Part shown: positions 33,721-43,780 of the stretch, in pieces
How positions within the stretch are numbered: position 1 is the stretch's first letter
How the letters are laid out: every line of letters begins with the position of its first letter
DNA from: Actinomadura fibrosa
GTDB taxonomy: Bacteria > Actinomycetota > Actinomycetes > Streptosporangiales > Streptosporangiaceae
Assembly (NCBI RefSeq): GCF_900659615.1
Contig: NZ_CAACUY010000029.1
Span: forward strand, 1-64,000
Reading direction: 5' to 3'
DNA: 64,000 bases
The notes under the pieces: model-generated
Told to the model about the DNA's origin: nothing
Databases searched by the model: none
What the model saw: the letters and a program-made list of their open reading frames with translations, nothing else
Program-made: the position numbers and the translations under genes

Positions 33721-34203
33721 ATGACGGGGACGCCCGGCGACGAGTACATGAGACTGGACGTGCAGGTCTGCTTCGCCCTGCACGCCACCTCCCGCGCTTT
33801 CGACGCCTTCTACCGGACGCGGCTCCGCAAGCTCGGCCTCACCTATCCGCAGTACCTCGCGATGCTGGCCCTGTGGGAGGCGGACGGTCTCACCGTGAAG
33901 CGGCTCGGCGAACGGCTGCGCCTCGACTCGGGGACCCTGTCGCCGCTGCTGAAGCGCATGGAGGGCGCCGGGCTCGTGGAGCGGCGGCGGAGCCGGGACG
34001 ACGAGCGGTCCGTCTCCGTCCATCTCACCCGGCGGGGCACCGAGCTCAAGGACCGCGCCGTCGACATCCCTCGGCACGTGCTGGAGGCGACCGGCCTCGA
34101 CCTGGTCGACCTGGTGCAGCTCCGGCGCACGCTCGACCGGGTGACGGCGCAGCTCGACGCGGCCGTGGAGGCGTCCGCCGCCGGGACGCAGCCGTCCTTC
34201 TAG
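33721..34203 (+). CDS. ohrR: OhrR-type MarR regulator (organic hydroperoxide sensor)
   Basis: This is a 160-residue protein. The N-terminus contains VQVCFALHATSRAFDAFYRT, with the single conserved peroxidatic Cys (C17) of OhrR. LTYPQYLAMLALWEADGLTV, LDSGTLSPLLKRMEGAGLVE and SRDDERSVSVHLT complete the winged helix. In OhrR proteins oxidation of this cysteine by organic hydroperoxides causes release from DNA and derepression of ohr. No ohr peroxiredoxin gene lies nearby, so its target must be elsewhere or non-standard. Its stop codon overlaps that of the convergent cyclase gene (CTAG). Confidence 0.88.
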   Translation: MTGTPGDEYMRLDVQVCFALHATSRAFDAFYRTRLRKLGLTYPQYLAMLALWEADGLTVKRLGERLRLDSGTLSPLLKRMEGAGLVERRRSRDDERSVSVHLTRRGTELKDRAVDIPRHVLEATGLDLVDLVQLRRTLDRVTAQLDAAVEASAAGTQPSF

Positions 34204-35234
34204 GAGTCGGCGCGGTCGCCCTGGGAGCGCTGGCGGGACGACGGGCGGCGGAGCACCCGCGGGCGGACCTTGCCCAGCCCCTGCAAGGGACGCGGACGCA
34301 GCGACGAGACGTCGTAGGACGCCCCGTCGGGAAGCGCGGACGCCAGGGCGGCGTCGATGAGGACCGTCCCGGGATAGGCCGTGGCGGTCAGGCGCGCGGC
34401 CAGGTTGACGGGGGTGCCGAAGACGTCGCCGAGCCGCAGGATGACCTCCCCGTACGCCATCCCCACGCGGACCTTGGGGAAGTCGGGGTCCTCGTTGAAG
34501 CGCTCGGCGATCTTGAGCCCGATCTCCGCGGCGGCGCCGGGATCGGAGGCGACGAAGAGGATCTCGTCGCCGAGCGTCTTGACGACGCGGCCGCCGCGCT
34601 CGGCGACGATCTCGCCGGCCACGGTCTCGAAGCGCATCACGAAGGCGGCGAGGGCGTCGCCGTCGAGCTGCCGGCTCAGCCGCGTGAAGGAGACGACGTC
34701 GGCGAACCCGACGGCGAGGTTCGCGACGCCCGCGGCCGGATCGGCGCTCGCGGCGGCCGTGGTCGCGGCGGCGCGCATCCCGGCGGCGGCGAGCTGGCGG
34801 CGCCAGCCGTGCAGGAGCAGGCGCTCGAACGCGGGGCGCAGCTCCTCGGTGGCCGCGAGCGCGGCCGTGACGATCTCCGAGGTGACGGGCTCGTCCGGCG
34901 GGTACTCGTCGCCGAGCCGCTTCAGCCACACGTCGCCGAGCCAGCTCGCGAGCCGTCCCATCGTCTGGCCCACGGCCCGGACGAGCTGGAGGACGAGGTC
35001 CTCGTCGACCAGGTCGTTGCCGAGCAGCTCCCGGATCTCCCGGAGGGCGTCCACGTCGCCGTCGGTGAACGCGACCTCGTCGTCCGTGGGCGTCGGGAAG
35101 CCCAGGGCCTGCCAGATGCGGAGCGCGTAGTCCTCCGAGACGCCGGCGAGGGTCTCGACTTCCTTGCGCGTGTAGCGCATGGGGCCGCCGAGCAGGGTCC
35201 CCTCAATATCCTGGGGCACGCGGGGGTCCGCCAT
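34200..35234 (-). CDS. Class III adenylate cyclase, Rv1264-like with N-terminal regulatory domain
   Basis: This is a 344-residue protein. The C-terminal cyclase domain (about 172-335) has both metal-binding aspartates (D179 in GFADVVSF, D223 in KTLGDEI). It also has the substrate lysine K219 and transition-state residues N277 and R281 in GTPVNLAARL. It should make cAMP; K219 with an Asp (D270) favours ATP over GTP. The N-terminal part (YTRKEVETLAGVSEDYALRIW) resembles the autoinhibitory, pH-sensing domain of mycobacterial Rv1264 and superficially a MerR helix. It is soluble. It is divergent from a MerR gene. It shares CTAG as overlapping stop with OhrR. Confidence 0.9.
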   Translation of the reverse strand: MADPRVPQDIEGTLLGGPMRYTRKEVETLAGVSEDYALRIWQALGFPTPTDDEVAFTDGDVDALREIRELLGNDLVDEDLVLQLVRAVGQTMGRLASWLGDVWLKRLGDEYPPDEPVTSEIVTAALAATEELRPAFERLLLHGWRRQLAAAGMRAAATTAAASADPAAGVANLAVGFADVVSFTRLSRQLDGDALAAFVMRFETVAGEIVAERGGRVVKTLGDEILFVASDPGAAAEIGLKIAERFNEDPDFPKVRVGMAYGEVILRLGDVFGTPVNLAARLTATAYPGTVLIDAALASALPDGASYDVSSLRPRPLQGLGKVRPRVLRRPSSRQRSQGDRADS

Positions 35235-35325
35235 CGGGGCCGCCTTTATGTGTCATCAGTCAATGTAACAATAGTGCCGAAGTAAGATCACGGCGGTCAA
35301 GGTGGACGAGTCCGGCGGGCGGGGC

Positions 35326-36093
35326 ATGGTCGAGTACCGAATCGACGAACTGGCGCAGGCGTCCGGGAGCACGGTGCGCAACATCCGCGCCTACCAGGAC
35401 CGGGGGCTCCTGCCGCCGCCGCGCCTGGAGGGCCGGGTCGGGCTCTACGACGACTCGCACCTGGCGCGGCTGCGGATGATCGGCAAGCTGCTCGGCCGCG
35501 GCTACACCTTCGCGATCATCAAGGACCTGCTGTCGGCCTGGGAGACGGGCAAGGACGTCGGCGAGGTCCTCGGCCTGGAGAAGGTCCTGACGGACCCGTG
35601 GTCGGACGAGATCCCCGGCACCGCGACCTACGACGAGCTCGTCCAGATCTTCGGGGCCGGGCTCGACGAGGACGAGGTCGCCCGCGTCCGGCAGCGGACC
35701 ATCGAGCTCGGCCTGATCGAGCCCGACGGCGACGTGTTCCGCGTCCCGAGCCCGCGCCTGCTGCACGTGGGCGCCGAGCTGGTCGCCGCCGGGATCCCCC
35801 TCGACGCGGTCCTCGACATCGCCGAGCAGATCCGCGACGACTGCGACGTGATCGCCGGGCGGTTCGTGAACCTCGTCGAGGAGTACGTCTTCCATCGCGC
35901 GACCGACCCGGCGGCTCTGACCGGCGAGGACGTCGCCGAGACCGCCGCCATGGTCCGCCGCATGCGCCCGCTCGTGAAGATGGTCGTCGACCCGTTCATC
36001 GCGCGGGCGATGGAGACCCGCGTCCAGGCGGCCCTGGGCGAGCAGCTCGAAACGATCCGCGACCATCTGGCGGGAACCCCGGCCGACGGCTGA
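35326..36093 (+). CDS. MerR-family transcriptional regulator
   Basis: This is about 255 residues from the ATG at ~35326; a GTG eight codons earlier is possible. YRIDELAQASGSTVRNIRAY, QDRGLLPPPRLEGRVGLYDD and LARLRMIGKLLGRGYTFAII make a complete MerR winged helix plus dimerisation-helix start. The C-terminal ~150 residues are helical, contain no Cys-rich metal site, and end in VVDPFIARAMETRVQAAL. The ligand is unknown. MerR factors of this type usually activate promoters with long spacers. It shares a short upstream region with the cyclase gene and may control it. Confidence 0.88.
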   Translation: MVEYRIDELAQASGSTVRNIRAYQDRGLLPPPRLEGRVGLYDDSHLARLRMIGKLLGRGYTFAIIKDLLSAWETGKDVGEVLGLEKVLTDPWSDEIPGTATYDELVQIFGAGLDEDEVARVRQRTIELGLIEPDGDVFRVPSPRLLHVGAELVAAGIPLDAVLDIAEQIRDDCDVIAGRFVNLVEEYVFHRATDPAALTGEDVAETAAMVRRMRPLVKMVVDPFIARAMETRVQAALGEQLETIRDHLAGTPADG

Positions 36094-36116
36094 CCCCAGG
36101 CCGCCCGGGGCGGAGG

Positions 36117-37943
36117 TCAGAGGATCGTGGCACCCCACGTGACGGTGACCTGGTGAGTGGCGCCTTCGGAGTCCGTGAAGGTGAGGGTTCCCTGGCCGGG
36201 CAGGCCGATCAGGGCCGTCCGGAGCGTGATGGTCAGGTCGAGCGAGCCGTCCTCGGGCATGCCGCCCTGCATCTGCGACAGGATCAGCTGGCTCGTCGAC
36301 GTCATCGCCGTCCAGGTGACGGGACCGCTCCGCGCGGCGAGGCGGATCTGCGCGGTCTTCTTGCCGTAGAGCTCGACCTTGGCGGGCGCGATGACGAGAT
36401 CACCGGGCGGCGTCGGCGCGGTGGACGGGGTCGGCGCCGTCGTGGTCGTCGGCGTCGGGCTCTTCGGAGCCTCGGTCTCGGTCTGCGGGCTGGCGGGCGG
36501 GGCGGCGCCCGGCCGCCCCTGCGCCGCGCCGCCCGGCCCGGTGGGCGCGCCGGGGCTGTGCCCCGAGCCCTGCGACGGCTTCTGATGGGTGATGGACGGC
36601 TGCGGGTGCGCCGGGAAGGGCAGCCACGACGGCGCGCTGCCGATCCCGGGCCCCATGATCAGCGCGGCGACGACCGCGGCGACCAGCGCGCCGGCCATCC
36701 CGCCGCCGGTGAACAGCCATCGGCGCGTGAAGGGCGAGGGGACGTCGGGCTGGTTCGGCAGGCCCTCCGGCGTCAGCGTGCCGCCGCGCGCGGCGATGTC
36801 GGCGCGGTGTCCGGCCAGCTCGGGGTCGGTGGCGGTGTGCATGACGCGGTGCCGCAGGGCTGCGGGCAGCACTGGCGCGGGTGCCCGTTCGAGCAGCGCG
36901 ACGGCGCGCACCTGGCAGCGGGCCCGGCAGGCCGCGCATCCGCCGACATGCTCGCCAAGCTCCCGGTCGCCGGACGGGTCGGGAACGACCTCGCCGCGCC
37001 GGTGGAAGGTCTCCCACAGCGGACCGGAGAGCGGCCCGCGCCGCGAAGAACCGCGATTCACGGCCGACGTCCGCCGCATGGCGGTGACGGCGTCCCGCGC
37101 CTGCCCCAATTCATAGACCTGGCCGGACGCCTGAGGCTGATCGGGGGTCTTTCGGGTTTCGTCGGAGACTCGGGTGAGGTCGGAGGTTCCGCTGTGGTCG
37201 GAGTTCCTCTCCCGTCCGGGGGGCTGGCTTCGGGACGCGAGGACGGCGATGCCCGAGGCCCCGGTCTTCTCGGCGCGAGAGGACTCTGCGCGGCGGGGCT
37301 CAACGGCTTGATCCGCGGCGCACGCGAGGTTCGCTTGGAGGCACTCGGCCTTGAGAGCTGCCTCCATCTCGTCCCGTGCCCGCCGGACGCGGATGGCCAC
37401 CCGGCGAGCCGACAGGCCGAGCGCGGCACCGAGACGGGCCGGACGGAGCCCGTGCCGGAACGCGAGGAGGACGGCCTCCTGGTCGGCGGGGTCGAGGCGA
37501 GCCAGGGAGGCGCGGAGCAGATCATGCAGCTCGGCCGAAGGCGGCCACTCGGACTCGGCGCTCTCGGGGGCGGGGGCGGTGGTGTCGGCGGCGGGGGTGT
37601 CGGCGCGGTCCATGAAGGGCGCGTCCGAGAAGTCGTCCGTCCGGTCCCAGTAGAGCTCCGGCTCGCGGCCCCGGCGGATGCAGCGGCGCCGGGCGGCGCC
37701 GTACAGCCAGGAGCTGAGGTGGAGGTGGTCGCGCATGCGCGGGGCCCGGCGGCAGGCGTCGATGAAGGTGTCGTGGACGATGTCGCCGGCGAGTTTCTCG
37801 TCCGCCGTCATTGACAATGCGTAGTCGTAAAGGCGCTCCGCGTACTCATCGTAGAGCGCGGCCAAGGCCGTTTCGTCGCCGTCGTTCAGCCCTTTGACCA
37901 ACGCTCGGTCGGCCGTGGTCTGAGCGGGGGACAACCTCGGCAT
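36117..37943 (-). CDS. ECF sigma factor fused to zinc-finger, membrane anchor and extracellular beta domain
   Basis: This is a 608-residue protein from ATG 37943 (GGGAG upstream). Sigma region 2 spans about 14-95 (ALAALYDEYAERLYDYALSM; IVHDTFIDACR). Region 4 spans about 140-200 (LARLDPADQEAVLLAFRHGL). After a long linker comes an anti-sigma-type zinc finger H-x3-C-x2-C at H332, C336 and C339. A single TM helix follows (about 409-431), then a Pro/Thr-rich linker. The protein ends in a ~100-residue beta-sandwich-like domain (VELYGKKTAQIRLAARSGPV) resembling BACON-type repeats. The sigma factor and its own tether are in one chain, so release would require proteolysis or an in-place mechanism. 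Confidence 0.88.
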   Translation of the reverse strand: MPRLSPAQTTADRALVKGLNDGDETALAALYDEYAERLYDYALSMTADEKLAGDIVHDTFIDACRRAPRMRDHLHLSSWLYGAARRRCIRRGREPELYWDRTDDFSDAPFMDRADTPAADTTAPAPESAESEWPPSAELHDLLRASLARLDPADQEAVLLAFRHGLRPARLGAALGLSARRVAIRVRRARDEMEAALKAECLQANLACAADQAVEPRRAESSRAEKTGASGIAVLASRSQPPGRERNSDHSGTSDLTRVSDETRKTPDQPQASGQVYELGQARDAVTAMRRTSAVNRGSSRRGPLSGPLWETFHRRGEVVPDPSGDRELGEHVGGCAACRARCQVRAVALLERAPAPVLPAALRHRVMHTATDPELAGHRADIAARGGTLTPEGLPNQPDVPSPFTRRWLFTGGGMAGALVAAVVAALIMGPGIGSAPSWLPFPAHPQPSITHQKPSQGSGHSPGAPTGPGGAAQGRPGAAPPASPQTETEAPKSPTPTTTTAPTPSTAPTPPGDLVIAPAKVELYGKKTAQIRLAARSGPVTWTAMTSTSQLILSQMQGGMPEDGSLDLTITLRTALIGLPGQGTLTFTDSEGATHQVTVTWGATIL

Positions 37944-38127
37944 ACACGCTCCCGGCAGCGGCGTGGGCGTCCGCCCCGAACGGGGCTGTCCGGACAATCA
38001 GCCCACCTTGCATACACCCCGTAACACCGTTCGCACCAGTTGATCCTTGAAATAACCCGCATCGGTGACAGCGGGGTCGTTCGTCGCATCTCTCCGTGAC
38101 GACGGGGCCCGTGACTTCGAGTCAGAT

Positions 38128-38157
38128 TTGAGTCACCTTCACGTTCCAGTCTGTTAT
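38128..38157 (+). promoter_or_regulatory. Promoter for a leaderless RHH/SRPBCC transcript
   Basis: TTGAGT (38128-38133), an 18-bp spacer and TGTTAT (38152-38157) place the start of transcription at or next to the ATG at 38167. No ribosome site precedes that ATG, so the message is probably leaderless. Confidence 0.45.
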
Positions 38158-38176
38158 CTTGGTACCATGGTAACAG
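38151..38176. promoter_or_regulatory. 26-bp palindromic operator over the start codon
   Basis: CTGTTA (38151-38156), central GGTACC (38161-38166) and TAACAG (38171-38176) form a near-perfect palindrome with 11 of 13 pairs matched. It covers the -10 element and the ATG at 38167. The gene it covers encodes a ribbon-helix-helix-like protein, so autoregulation is the obvious reading. Confidence 0.6.
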
Positions 38177-38409
38177 TCGATCGCGTCCAGACCGGACTGC
38201 GCGTGGAGCGGAACGTCCTCAAGGTGCTCAAGGGGCTCGCGGAGTACCTCGACATGTCCCTCGGCGACCTCGTGGAGGGCATCGCGCTGCACGCCTTCGA
38301 GGGCGTCACCCCCTTCTCCCCCGAGACCCTCGGGAAGATCCAGCAGCTCAAGGCGGTCTACGGGCTGACGCTCACCGCCGCCGACGCGCACGGGCTGACC
38401 GAGCGATGA
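38167..38409 (+). CDS. Small ribbon-helix-helix-like DNA-binding protein
   Basis: This is an 80-residue protein. VDRVQTGLRVERNVLKVLKG (strand plus first helix), LAEYLDMSLGDLVEGIALHA (second helix) and a short helical tail fit a ribbon-helix-helix (CopG/Arc-like) fold. No ribosome site precedes ATG 38167, and a strong palindrome covers the start codon. Its stop overlaps the SRPBCC gene (ATGA). RHH proteins bind DNA as dimers with the N-terminal strand. The pair is probably a small autoregulated unit; a toxin-antitoxin role is possible but the partner is not a known toxin. Confidence 0.7.
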   Translation: MVTVDRVQTGLRVERNVLKVLKGLAEYLDMSLGDLVEGIALHAFEGVTPFSPETLGKIQQLKAVYGLTLTAADAHGLTER

Positions 38410-38815
38410 GCGCCCGGCGCAGGCTCACCGGGCGGCTCCGCGTCGCGCTGCCGCCCGAGGAGGCGTTCGGGCTGTTCACGCCGCGCGGCGAGGAGCGGTG
38501 GGTGCCCGGCTGGCGGCCCCGGTTCCCGGCGGGCGACGACGGCGGCCCGGGGACGGTCTTCGAGACCGTCCACGACGGCGAGACGACCACGTGGGTCGTG
38601 CTCGTCCACGAACCGGGCCGCCGCCTCTCGTACGCCCGCGTGACGCCCGGCCACCGCGCGGGGACGGTGACCGTCGTCCTCACCGGTGACGGCGACGGCG
38701 GCAGCGACGTCGAGGTGAGCTACGACCTCACCGCGCTCACCGCGGACGCGGAGCGGGCGCTCGACGGCTTCGCCGCCGGCTATCCGGCCTTCCTCCGCTC
38801 GTGGGAGGGGGCGAT

Positions 38816-40426
<1,611 letters not shown>

Positions 40427-40568
40427 GGTGCTCCACACGGCGCGCCTCCTGCTCGCAGCGGATTCCAGAACCGGATTCTTGCCGCTCAGCACCCGGATTG
40501 TCAGCCCTTGACGCGGTCACGGTTCGCGCTGATCCGTCCGGTGGACGTTCCCCGCCGCCAGGAGGCGG

Positions 40569-41090
40569 TTACGAGTGTGGGGGTGGAGGGCCGGGGAAGT
40601 CGTCGCCCAGCGCGCCGTCGTCGCGGAGCCTTGCCACGGCGCGGGAGACGGTGCTCTTGACCGTCCCGACGCTGACGCCGAGGACGTGGGCGACCTCCGT
40701 CTCCGACATGTCCTCGTAGTAGCGGAGCATCAGGGTGACGCGCTGCCGCTCGGGGAGCCGGCGGAGCGCCCGGCCGAGCGCGTCGCGGAGCTCGCTGCGC
40801 CGGGTGTGGTCGTCGACGGGCCGGTCGGGCAGCTCGTCCGTCGGGTAGATCTCCAGCTTGCGACGCCGCCACCAGGAGATCTGCGTGTTCGCCATGGCCC
40901 GCCGGACGTAGCCGTCCAGGGCCGCGCGGTCGTGGATGCGGTCCCAGGCGAGGTAGGTCTTGGCGAGCGCGGCCTGGACGAGGTCCTCCGCCTCGGTGCG
41001 GTCGGGGGTGAGCCGCATCGCGGCGCGGAGCAGGGCGGGCCCGCGTTCCGCGACGTACGCGCGGAACTCCTCGTGCCTCGTCCCGTTCAC
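40569..41090 (-). CDS. SigE-family ECF sigma factor
   Basis: This is a 173-residue protein. FRAYVAERGPALLRAAMRLT and AEDLVQAALAKTYLAWDRI (region 2), and LRRLPERQRVTLMLRYYEDM followed by VAHVLGVSVGTVKSTVSRAV (region 4) match the SigE-family sigma factors of actinomycetes, a group often found without a neighbouring anti-sigma gene. None is seen here. The start is ATG 41090. The spacing to the acyl-CoA ligase downstream is 142 nt, so an operon is doubtful. Confidence 0.9.
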   Translation of the reverse strand: MNGTRHEEFRAYVAERGPALLRAAMRLTPDRTEAEDLVQAALAKTYLAWDRIHDRAALDGYVRRAMANTQISWWRRRKLEIYPTDELPDRPVDDHTRRSELRDALGRALRRLPERQRVTLMLRYYEDMSETEVAHVLGVSVGTVKSTVSRAVARLRDDGALGDDFPGPPPPHS

Positions 41091-41379
41091 CTCACCCCCC
41101 GTGTCAGGGGCCGTGGAGCCGCCGCCGGACCGATCCGGGATCTTGACTGAGCGGGCTCCCGGTACCGTTGACGATCGCAGCTAGTTCGTCATTACGGGTC
41201 TACTCTGCGCGTATTTTCGGGTCAACCAGTGCACAATCTTCATCCCGAGGATGTCGAACCTCCTCCGCCGAACGACTTATCGCGACAAATCCGTCGACAC
41301 TGGCGTCACCGCGCGTGAACCTTGACTCGCCGTCCTAACAGCCGTGACCGCGAGTGAAGATCAACGCCGGAGTGCCGCC
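41091..41379. other. Divergent intergenic region, 289 bp
   Basis: It separates the SigE-family gene from the RlpA-like gene and is AT-richer from 41170 to 41300. TTGACT (near 41144), TTGACG (41168-41173) and TTGACT (41324-41329) are candidate -35 boxes. None has a convincing -10 at 16-18 bp, so promoters are not assigned. Confidence 0.4.
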
Positions 41380-42795
41380 ATGTCGCTGTCCCGCCGCCGC
41401 GAAGCGAGGCGCCGCCGGCATCGCGCGGCGGTGCTCGGAGCCTCCGCACCGGGGCGCGGCGGCCTGCCGGAGCGGGCCGCGCCGCCGCTGGACGTCGTCA
41501 CCGGGACGATCCTGGACGCCAGCCCGCACCTGCTCGTCGTCCGCGCGGACGCCCCGTACGGCGGCGCCGTGAGCCATCCGGACGCCCCGGACGCGCAAAG
41601 GATCACAGGCGCGACCGGCGCGGCGGACCCGGACACCTCGGACACGCCGGGTGACACGGGCACGCGGAGTGACACGGGCGCACCGGACGGGACGTGCCCG
41701 GTGGGTGGCACCGGCGGCACGAGCCGGGCAGGCGCGGGGGGCGGCGCGGGCCGAACGAGTGACACGGGCGGCCCGGAAGCGGCGGCTCCAGGCTTCGCGG
41801 CGGGTGCCGGGTTCCCGGTGGGTGCGGAGATCCGGCTCCCCATGTCGGACGGGACGTCCGTCTGGCACGGCGGGCGCGGGGGCCTCGCCGCGCTCCGCCC
41901 GGGCCGCGAGGTGATCGTTCGGCCGAAGGGGGACGGGCTCGGCGCCGACCGGGTCTGGGTCGACATCGGCCGGGTCACCGGGACGATCCTGGCGTGCGGG
42001 AGGGACACCGTGGAGGTGGACATGGGGCCGCACAGAGGGCGGACCCATGTGGTGATCCCTCCGCACGCCCTGGAACGGGTGCTGGTCAGGCACCCGCGGC
42101 TGGAGCCCGGCTACCTGATCGACGTCATCTGCGTGCGGGCGGGCGGCGTCCTCCAGGCGGTGCGTCCGGGAACGTCGCAGCCGGGTTACCGGGCGGACGA
42201 CCTCGCCGCGCCGGAGGCGTCCGCGCCCGTCCCGGAGGTGCTGCACGGGACGGCGACCTGGTTCGGGTTCATCGGCGCGGCGGCGCAGGCCGGGCAGGCC
42301 GCCCGGGCCGGGGTGTACGAGGGCACCTGGCCGTACCTGCGCGACGGCGGGCTCGCGACCGGTGCCGGGGAGCAGGTGCGGCCGTCCGTGCGGAGTGCGG
42401 CCGGACGGCACGGGGCGGCGTATCCGGCCGTCGACCCTGAGGGCGACGGCGGCGGGTGCGCCGACGCGCCGTCCGGGTGCGCGGCGATGCCGTTCCTGTC
42501 GCTGGGCAGCGACGTGGCCGTCCACAACGAGTGCAGCGGACGCACCGCGACGGTCCCGGTGATCGAGTGCGGCTGCGTCGCGGCCCGATACTGCGACCGC
42601 TGCGTGGAGTGCGGCACGTCCCCGCGCGGTCGGATCGTCGAACTGACGCCGGCCGCCTTCGTGTCGCTCGGGGGCGACCTGGACGCGGGCTGCTTCAACG
42701 CGCTCGTGCGGCCCGGAACGCCCGGAGCACCCGGGACGTCCGGGGCGTCCGCCGCGCCGCTTCCGGCCGAGGAGGGGAGGGCCGGACGATGGTGA
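41380..42795 (+). CDS. Low-complexity protein with C-terminal RlpA-like double-psi beta-barrel
   Basis: This is a 471-residue protein from ATG 41380; GTG 41344 is an alternative. The first ~120 residues are Arg- and Gly/Thr/Asp-rich and low complexity. The middle has two short beta repeats (VTGTILDASPHLLVVRADAP; VTGTILACGRDTVEVDMGPH). The C-terminus resembles a double-psi beta-barrel of the RlpA/expansin type: LHGTATWFGFIG, a VAVHNECSGRTATVPVIECG core, and GRIVELTPAAFVSLGGDLDA followed by FNALV. It contains many cysteines (CGCVAARYCDRCVEC), unlike typical RlpA. No clear signal peptide is seen, which is odd for a wall-acting protein. The last codons overlap the MauE-like gene. Confidence 0.65.
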   Translation: MSLSRRREARRRRHRAAVLGASAPGRGGLPERAAPPLDVVTGTILDASPHLLVVRADAPYGGAVSHPDAPDAQRITGATGAADPDTSDTPGDTGTRSDTGAPDGTCPVGGTGGTSRAGAGGGAGRTSDTGGPEAAAPGFAAGAGFPVGAEIRLPMSDGTSVWHGGRGGLAALRPGREVIVRPKGDGLGADRVWVDIGRVTGTILACGRDTVEVDMGPHRGRTHVVIPPHALERVLVRHPRLEPGYLIDVICVRAGGVLQAVRPGTSQPGYRADDLAAPEASAPVPEVLHGTATWFGFIGAAAQAGQAARAGVYEGTWPYLRDGGLATGAGEQVRPSVRSAAGRHGAAYPAVDPEGDGGGCADAPSGCAAMPFLSLGSDVAVHNECSGRTATVPVIECGCVAARYCDRCVECGTSPRGRIVELTPAAFVSLGGDLDAGCFNALVRPGTPGAPGTSGASAAPLPAEEGRAGRW

Positions 42796-43676
42796 CGGCG
42801 TTCCAGAACACGCAGGTTCTGCTGCTGGCCGCGGTGCTGCTCGCCGCGTGCCTGGCGAAGCTGACGGTTCGCGAACGCGCGGCGGACGCCCCGGACCGCG
42901 TGCACGGCGTCCCGGTGCCGGCGGGCCTCGGCCGGCTGACGGCGCTGCGCCGCGTCCGGGGGATGAACGCGGGGCTCGGCGTCGGCGAGGGGGTCCTCGG
43001 GCTGGCGCTGCTGGTGACGTCGCACATGTCGGTGCGGCTCGCGACCACGGTCGCGTTCGCCGCCGCGACCTGGGTGGTCGGGGAGCTGCGGGTGCGCCGC
43101 CCGGACGCTGGGTGCGGCTGCTTCGGCGGGCTGAGCCACCGGCGGGTCGACCGGCGCAGCGTGCTGCGGGCGGTGCTGTTCACCGGCGCCGCCGCCGCCT
43201 CGATCGGCGCGCCGCTCGCGGGGCTCCAGGCGCTGCGCGACGTGCAGGCGCGGATGGGCCTCGTGCTCCTGGTCGAGCTGGCGCTGTTCGCGGCGCTCTC
43301 CCCCGAGCTGTCGGAGCTGCTGGAACGGTACCGGCGGCGGAACGGCCGGGGCCGCGGGCGGACGGTGATGCCGTGCGAGCGTCGGCGCAGCCCGCTGGCG
43401 GAGACGTACGCGTCCCTCTACGACAGCGCGGCGTGGGCGGCGCACGAGAACGTCGTGTCCAGTGCCGTTCCGCTGGACGTGTGGCGGGAGGGCTGCTGGC
43501 GCTTCATTGCCTTCGGCGCCCGCGTGGACGAGCGGGACATGGAGGTCGTGTTCGCCGTCTCGACCGCCGAGCGCGACCGGACCGTCCTCGCCGCGTTCGT
43601 CCAGCCCGAGCGCGCGGACGCGCCGGAGGAGGAGCGCGCCGCGCGGTCGGCGGAGCGGCTGTCTGCACTCCTCTAA
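42789..43676 (+). CDS. MauE-like redox-associated membrane protein with extra C-terminal domain
   Basis: This is a 295-residue protein starting at ATG 42789 inside the upstream stop region. The first ~180 residues hold four hydrophobic helices (VLLLAAVLLAACLAKL; LGLALLVTSHMSV; VLRAVLFTGAAAASIGAPLA; MGLVLLVELALFAALSP). A GCGCFGG motif lies near residue 111, as in MauE/DoxX-type proteins that work with thiol-disulphide partners. The C-terminal ~110 residues (SPLAETYASLYDSAAWAAHE...VWREGCWRFIAFGA) are a separate soluble domain of unknown role. With the Cys-rich RlpA-like neighbour it suggests a disulphide-handling pair. Confidence 0.75.
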   Translation: MVTAFQNTQVLLLAAVLLAACLAKLTVRERAADAPDRVHGVPVPAGLGRLTALRRVRGMNAGLGVGEGVLGLALLVTSHMSVRLATTVAFAAATWVVGELRVRRPDAGCGCFGGLSHRRVDRRSVLRAVLFTGAAAASIGAPLAGLQALRDVQARMGLVLLVELALFAALSPELSELLERYRRRNGRGRGRTVMPCERRRSPLAETYASLYDSAAWAAHENVVSSAVPLDVWREGCWRFIAFGARVDERDMEVVFAVSTAERDRTVLAAFVQPERADAPEEERAARSAERLSALL

Positions 43677-43780
43677 CCCGGTCTTGGACGCGTCCAATAG
43701 AGGCATAGAGATCCTTCGGGTCCGGCGGGCGGCGGGTGTGGACGGACGGCCGCCGGGGGAGGACCGTCCTCGGGGGGACC

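Noticed and set aside
41144..41329. Strong promoters based on three TTGAC boxes
   Set aside because: None has a -10 element at suitable spacing.
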